The notes under the pieces were generated by a model. The model did no database searches. It was not told where the DNA came from and saw only the letters and a program-made list of their open reading frames with translations. A stretch of 64,000 nt of DNA from assembly GCA_946622415.1 (NCBI GenBank), contig CAMOPX010000009.1:1-64000 (forward strand), in the 5' to 3' direction. Source of the stretch: an uncultured bacterium (GTDB lineage Bacteria > Cyanobacteriota > Vampirovibrionia > Gastranaerophilales > Gastranaerophilaceae). Each line of letters starts with the position of its first letter. Positions within the stretch are counted from its first letter, which is position 1. The position numbers were made by a program, and so were the translations under genes. Below, in pieces: positions 61,163 to 64,000 of the stretch.

Positions 61163-63406
61163 ATGAAAAAACTCAATATAGCTTTTATCTGGCATTTTCA
61201 TCAACCGAATTATCAAGCTGATTATAACGGCGATTTTTTATTGCCTTGGGCAAGATTACACGCCACAAAAGATTATCTTGATATGTTAAAGTGGACGGAC
61301 AAATTTAAAAATTTAAAATTAAATTTTGATTTTTCACCCGTACTTTTAACAGCCTTGCAAAAATATTCGGAAGGTGCTTCTGATTTGCATTTAAAATTAT
61401 TCTTAAAAGATACAAAAGAGCTTGATGAAAATGAAAAAATTTTCATACTGAATAATTATTTTGATTTAAATTACAAAAACATGGTGCTAAAGCGCCCTTA
61501 TTTCACAGAATTATATAATAAACGTGCAAATGCAGAAAATTTAAATGTCGAAATGTTTAATTCACAAGAATATTCAGACATTATGGCAAATTTCACTCTT
61601 TTGTGGATAGATGAAAGTTTCAGAGATGAATATAAAGAGCTTGATGAAATTTTTGATAAACAAAAAGGTTACACTCTATCCGACAGAAAAAAAATATATA
61701 AAATCCAACTCGATATCATAAAAAGAATCTTAACGGAATACAGGGAATATCAAAACAAAAACAGAATAGAAGTTTCAACGAGCCCTTATTATCATCCTGT
61801 TTTACCTTTGCTTATTGATTTTAAAAATAAACAAATTAAAAACAAAGAAAATCTTCCCCCGAATCAAAGTTTTTTAGAAGATGCAAAACTTCAAATCTCA
61901 CTTGCAATAAAAAAATATGAAGAACTGTTCAACAAAAAACCCAAAGGAATGTGGCTGTCGGAACAATGCATCTGTTCAAAAACCGCAGAGCTTTTATCCG
62001 AATACGGAATAAATTGGACAATATCCGACGAAGGAATACTTTCTAAATCTCTGAAAAAAGAATTTATGAGAGATTTTGAAGGAAATCCCGAAAACCCGTT
62101 TTATTCTACTCAAATTTATAAAACAAAGGGCAAAAATTCAATAAACATTCTTTTCGGTGATTCGTTTTTATCAAACCTTATTAATTTCGGTTACGGAAAC
62201 TACGATTACCGTATTGCCGCAAACGATTTGTACGAAAAAATAAAAATTATTCAATACAAGCTTCAAAATTCACCCAAAGAAAATCATCTTATTACTATCG
62301 CAATGGACGGAGAAAACTGTTGGGAAACCTATCAAAATGACGGAAATGATTTTTTAAACGCCTTATATACCTTAATTTCGGAAGATAAAACCCTAAAAAC
62401 AGTATTGGTTAATGATTTTATTGAAACAAGCAAGCAGGAACCTCTTGAAAATCTGCAATCAGGTTCTTGGATAAAAAGAAATTTTGATTTATGGATAGGA
62501 GAAGCAACAAAAAATGTTGCTTGGTTATATTTGTCCTCTGTTGAAAAGGATTTTGAAAAATACAAACAAAATGCCCTCAAAAAAGTAAAAACAAAAAAAG
62601 AAAAAACAGAGCTTGAAGAAAAATTATTTATTGCAAAAAGAGAAATATTAATTTCTCAAAGCAGCGACTGGTATTGGTGGTATGGAGAACCCAACGAATC
62701 AAAGAGCGACGGAATTTTCGACTTTTTATTCAGAAGTCATTTAATGAATGTTTATCAGGTATTAGACCTTGAAATTCCGCAATATTTAACTGTTCCGCTT
62801 GCCAATGCTTCAACAAGACCTTTAAGAAATCCTGTCGCAAAAATAAATCCCACGCTCAGGGCAACAAGCGACGATATTACAGAATGGGAAAACGCAGGCT
62901 TTATCTTTGTTCCCGACAGTCCCACATCAAACATTTCAAGATTAATTAAAAATATTCATTTCGGATACGATGATGCAAATTTATATTTCAGATTCGAACT
63001 GAACAGAAATTCCGTTAAAATGAATTGGACAAATATAGAAAATCAAATAGCAATTTATTTTTCACATGAAAAAGCGGATAATTTTTCGCCCATTCGTTTT
63101 GCGAGCAAAAACGAAAACATTTATCCCATATTGAAAAACCAATTTTCAAACGAAGTCAGATTTGTTTTTGATAATCAAAAAATTTCAAGATTATATTTTA
63201 ACAGGGCAATAAATTGGAACCTTTGGAATCAATTAATCTCCAAAAGCTCTAAGGTTACTTATAGAGATGTTATTGAATTGAAAATTTCTCTCGGGGATTT
63301 GAATTTTACAACAGGCAATTTTTCCTTCTTTATTATTGATGCAACAAATGAATTTATAAACGAAGTTTATCCGCAAGATGTAATGATTAATTTAAAGATA
63401 AATTAG
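61163..63406 (+). CDS. glycoside hydrolase family 57 protein
   Basis: Alpha-glucan-active enzyme of 747 residues: the N-terminal GH57 barrel (about 1-400) starts NIAFIWHFHQPNYQ (HFHQP motif I), with the nucleophile Glu in GMWLSEQCIC and the acid Asp in AMDGENCWET. A C-terminal helical and beta region (about 430-747) may bind glucan. The subfamily (amylase, amylopullulanase, 4-alpha-glucanotransferase or branching enzyme) cannot be set by eye. No Shine-Dalgarno is seen, and the promoter sits so close that the mRNA is probably leaderless. No signal peptide, so it probably acts on intracellular glycogen. Confidence 0.88.
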   Translation: MKKLNIAFIWHFHQPNYQADYNGDFLLPWARLHATKDYLDMLKWTDKFKNLKLNFDFSPVLLTALQKYSEGASDLHLKLFLKDTKELDENEKIFILNNYFDLNYKNMVLKRPYFTELYNKRANAENLNVEMFNSQEYSDIMANFTLLWIDESFRDEYKELDEIFDKQKGYTLSDRKKIYKIQLDIIKRILTEYREYQNKNRIEVSTSPYYHPVLPLLIDFKNKQIKNKENLPPNQSFLEDAKLQISLAIKKYEELFNKKPKGMWLSEQCICSKTAELLSEYGINWTISDEGILSKSLKKEFMRDFEGNPENPFYSTQIYKTKGKNSINILFGDSFLSNLINFGYGNYDYRIAANDLYEKIKIIQYKLQNSPKENHLITIAMDGENCWETYQNDGNDFLNALYTLISEDKTLKTVLVNDFIETSKQEPLENLQSGSWIKRNFDLWIGEATKNVAWLYLSSVEKDFEKYKQNALKKVKTKKEKTELEEKLFIAKREILISQSSDWYWWYGEPNESKSDGIFDFLFRSHLMNVYQVLDLEIPQYLTVPLANASTRPLRNPVAKINPTLRATSDDITEWENAGFIFVPDSPTSNISRLIKNIHFGYDDANLYFRFELNRNSVKMNWTNIENQIAIYFSHEKADNFSPIRFASKNENIYPILKNQFSNEVRFVFDNQKISRLYFNRAINWNLWNQLISKSSKVTYRDVIELKISLGDLNFTTGNFSFFIIDATNEFINEVYPQDVMINLKIN

Positions 63407-63413
63407 ATATTAA

Positions 63414-63438
63414 AAAAGCACTCACAATGAGTGCTTTT
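63414..63438. terminator. bidirectional intrinsic terminator between GH57 and hpf
   Basis: AAAAGCACTCA (63414-63424) pairs perfectly with TGAGTGCTTTT (63428-63438) around CAA. A-rich and T-rich flanks on the two sides give a U run in both directions, so it can end both convergent genes. Confidence 0.88.
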
Positions 63439-63458
63439 ATTTATTAAACTATTTAATT

Positions 63459-63809
63459 TTATTCTTCTATCCCTGCTGTAGCAGTAGTTCTGATTGATTC
63501 TGTTTTTGCTTTTGACAATCCCTTTTCTTTAAGTTTTTTAACTTGTCTGTTTAATTTGTCGCAAACTAAATCAATAGAAGCATACATGCTTTCTGCTTTT
63601 TCTTCAACAGTGATTGTTTCACCGCCAATTTTACAAATAATTTCTGCAACATGCGATTCTGTAACGGAAGGATTTTTTATTACCGACAATACAGCATCAA
63701 TAGAATCAATTTGTTCATAGTGAGCAGCTACTTTGCTTGCTTTTTCTTTGACGTAAGCTTTGATAGCATCGGTAATTTCGATGTTTCGCCCATTAACGTG
63801 AATATGCAT
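63459..63809 (-). CDS. hpf: ribosome hibernation promoting factor, short form
   Basis: Ribosome-associated stasis factor of 116 residues. HVNGRNIEITDAIKAYVKEKASKV and the Lys-rich C-terminal helix match HPF/YfiA. The length indicates the short form, without the C-terminal dimerisation domain of long HPF. The ATG at 63809 follows ACGGAG; a longer frame to 63848 lacks a ribosome site. A -10-like TATAAT on the minus strand (63859-63854) suggests a 5' leader of about 38 bases. Confidence 0.92.
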   Translation of the reverse strand: MHIHVNGRNIEITDAIKAYVKEKASKVAAHYEQIDSIDAVLSVIKNPSVTESHVAEIICKIGGETITVEEKAESMYASIDLVCDKLNRQVKKLKEKGLSKAKTESIRTTATAGIEE

Positions 63810-64000
63810 AATTTTCTCCGTTTCTAGCGCAGATGTCAGCTCTGGCATATATTATTATACACTAATTTACACAAATTTAAAATAATTTTTCCGATTAACT
63901 TAACAAAAAACCTCTCATATTACTTTTAATGCCCGAAAAAAACTTATCTTAACAAAAAAATTTACTTAAAAAACAATTGATGTTATTATATACCAGTAAA

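Overview
The window is AT-rich (by eye about two thirds A+T) bacterial chromosome with dense, mostly operonic genes. It contains no rRNA, tRNA, CRISPR array or transposase that I can see. The best guess is a host-associated, fermentative member of the non-photosynthetic cyanobacterial sister lineage (Melainabacteria/Vampirovibrionia, Gastranaerophilales type). Supports are: atpD and atpC forming a two-gene unit away from the other ATP synthase genes, as in Cyanobacteria; an omega-like RNA polymerase subunit whose conserved blocks resemble the cyanobacterial form; prepilin-like Cys-rich surface proteins; and a membrane-bound energy-converting complex with no respiratory chain in view. This assignment is an inference from gene content, not from a marker-gene tree.

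Layout. 0.2-5.7 kb (minus): a TetR-controlled exporter operon with the CecR-YbhG-YbhF-YbhS-YbhR order, carrying palindromic and GC-rich repeats inside its reading frames. 6.2-6.8 kb: a NERD-domain gene that looks frameshifted. 7.0-14.2 kb (plus): a six-gene Ehr-type complex related to hydrogenase-4 and complex I, whose large subunit has lost the NiFe-binding cysteine pairs. 14.3-20.3 kb: exported carboxymuconolactone-decarboxylase-like and cupin proteins, a LysR regulator, and a redox operon (two aldo/keto reductases, an acetyltransferase, two flavodoxin-fold proteins). 20.4-28.5 kb (minus): a complete arginine operon argFGHCJBD. 28.6-31.7 kb: a PP2C phosphatase, STAS protein and RsbW-type kinase partner-switching set. 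31.9-39.7 kb (plus): a histidine operon hisG-IE-D-B-H-A-F-C plus a LOG-family gene. 39.7-41.1 kb: rfbC and rfbD. 41.2-45.5 kb (minus): two proteins joining a prepilin N-terminus to long arrays of eukaryote-like GCC2/GCC3 cysteine repeats. 45.9-57.8 kb: nucleoside uptake and phosphorolysis, an ABC exporter with an altered Walker A, an omega-like subunit, a response regulator with a CtpA protease, a cation exchanger, a glycosyltransferase, a metallo-hydrolase and a SpoIID-like protein. 57.8-63.8 kb: atpC/atpD, a formyltransferase, a GH57 glycosidase and a short ribosome hibernation factor.

Main discoveries. (1) Both amino-acid operons begin with a short leader ORF and mutually exclusive hairpins: HHH codons before hisG and an Arg-Arg pair before argF. 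Each has a complete pause, antiterminator and terminator arrangement, and the two leader peptides share the pattern MK....TIQ, which suggests one home-grown attenuator family. (2) The prepilin/GCC2-GCC3 proteins include a 1142-residue, disulphide-rich, repeat-expanding candidate surface fibre with a possible lectin-like tip. (3) The Ehr complex would be mis-annotated as a hydrogenase by homology alone. (4) Two adjacent secreted-protein genes each have a perfect Shine-Dalgarno and ATG just after the signal peptide, implying dual translation starts or recently grafted signal peptides.
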